From contig NC_083599.1 of NCBI RefSeq assembly GCF_020882245.1, forward strand, positions 9,920,001 to 9,984,000: a stretch of 64,000 bases of DNA, given 5' to 3'. Positions within the stretch are counted from its first letter, which is position 1, and each line of letters begins with the position of its first letter. The notes under the pieces were generated by a model. It did no database searches. It was not told the DNA's origin and saw nothing but the letters and a program-made list of their open reading frames with translations. The position numbers and the translations under genes were made by a program. This stretch comes from Rhopalosiphum padi. Lineage: Eukaryota; Arthropoda; Insecta; Hemiptera; Aphididae. This document shows, piece by piece, positions 62,919 through 64,000 of this stretch.

Positions 62919-64000
62919 CTGTCAATTATTATCGGATTATGGAAATATTGAGTTGAGGTAAAAAAAAAATATATATATATATATTATGTCTTAGCATAAT
63001 AAATTCATGTAGTTCATGTTATAAGTACATGTTGTTTCGGAATAAATTGGGTTCACTAGTTTTTTATCAAATTTAAAAACATACTAAAATTGTAAAATAC
63101 ATTATATTTGATTTAAAATTATTATCCATAACATAATTTTGAGAGGCGCTTTAAAGGTAAGTTTCAGCATTAAGAAAATATTGTTTTGTTAAAATTAATA
63201 GGTAATAAGTTGTTTATTGACAGATTAGTAGAGATGTTAGAGGTCACATTACTTGACCTAGTTGACTGATGTTGGTCACTTCAGACTCTCAATCCATACG
63301 TAAATATCCTTGATTACACCATCCTAATTTTTCTTTATTGTCAATAAATAAACTATAGTCAATATGTCACTTATATTTATGCGAATTTAAAATCAATAAT
63401 TTAGAATTCCACATCAAATGGAATAGAATATCATTGTACTCAAAAAATGCATTGTCTAAAAGTAAACATTTAATAAAATTAAATTGTTATCTATTGAATA
63501 ACATTAGCATAAAAATAAAATTCTTGTTATCACGAATTATTTATTTTTTGACTATCGTGTATTCATGGATTTCACGAAAAAAATTAGTTTTATTGATACC
63601 TAACGTAATTTAATGTGTATGGAAAGTGTCTATAGTTAATATTTCCAAGCGCAAAATTGATGAGTTCCATAAATTATAATAATGTGTGGAAATGAGTATA
63701 ATATATTTTTAAGACGAGAAGACAATTGATTTCATAGTCGGAATTAATGGTTATAAAATGTATCTACGTATCAACAAATATCAGTCGTGATTAAGTCTTG
63801 AAAACGTGAATTTGTTATATAAATATTATTAGTAAGGCCTTAAATTAAAAAAATATATAATTATTATGTAGTATGACATTTTAAAATTTATTAACCAAGC
63901 ATAAAATATTGTATCAACATTTATATAAAGGAAGCTTAAAACTATCACAAGTTTCAAAATTAGTCTAAATATTCTTAAAATTGCATTGTATGTATATAAA
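62919..64000. other. AT-rich non-coding stretch
   Basis: A short (AT)n run near 62970-62985, then uniformly A/T-rich sequence to the window edge. No feature seen. Confidence 0.5.

Noticed and set aside
1..64000. CRISPR arrays, bacterial operons, phage genes or conserved insect microRNAs
   Set aside because: No regularly spaced identical repeats, ribosome-binding-site-led ORF clusters or familiar mature microRNA sequences were seen on reading either strand. A computed search could still find weak cases.

Overview
The window looks like nuclear DNA of a sap-sucking hemipteran, most likely an aphid. The base composition is strongly AT-rich with endless short ATAATATTAT-type runs. There are no operons, bacterial-type genes, rRNA or tRNA genes. 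Gene-like signals are intron/exon-like and sparse, a short TTAGG block is present, and most recognisable features are small DNA-transposon relics. The aphid assignment is my inference from composition and transposon style, not a database result.

No complete gene can be supported. The best host-gene signal is a minus-strand exon at 18474-18731 (86 codons, phase 0 at both ends, strong GTGAGT donor). A second minus-strand candidate at 8415-8574 has a C-terminal half that by eye resembles the Shroom ASD2 domain. Weaker minus-strand candidates lie at 52926-53078 and 62712-62918. A GC/CpG-rich island at 45.3-45.85 kb has a good minus-strand donor at its edge and could be a promoter/first exon; a second CpG-dense island lies at 32.42-33.23 kb. 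One economical reading is that much of the window is the introns of one or a few large minus-strand genes. Two anonymous, protein-like plus-strand open stretches (17237-17674 and 52434-52863) are not explained.

Mobile DNA is the best-supported content. (1) A 2168-bp MULE/Mutator-type element at 56873-59040 has long terminal inverted repeats, an imperfect 8-bp target duplication, subterminal repeats at both ends and a decayed transposase C-terminal half. Its 431-bp intron carries a nested 334-bp mariner-type MITE (57535-57868). (2) A second mariner-type MITE lies at 1087-1388. (3) A set of hAT-type miniature elements has 8-bp target duplications: 11058-11208 (nested in an older CAGGGGTGG-ended repeat), 24465-24776, 47405-47572 and 49429-49572. 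Two copies of a family with CATAGGCGTAA-type ends lie at 6098-6377 and 17952-18380. (4) A pogo/Tigger-type MITE at 38170-38323 and two short helix-turn-helix transposase fossils (37121-37270, 53635-53730) complete the set.

The rest is AT-rich non-coding DNA with many microsatellites, the longest being (TG)n at 56189-56257 and a 41-base T run at 4127-4167.
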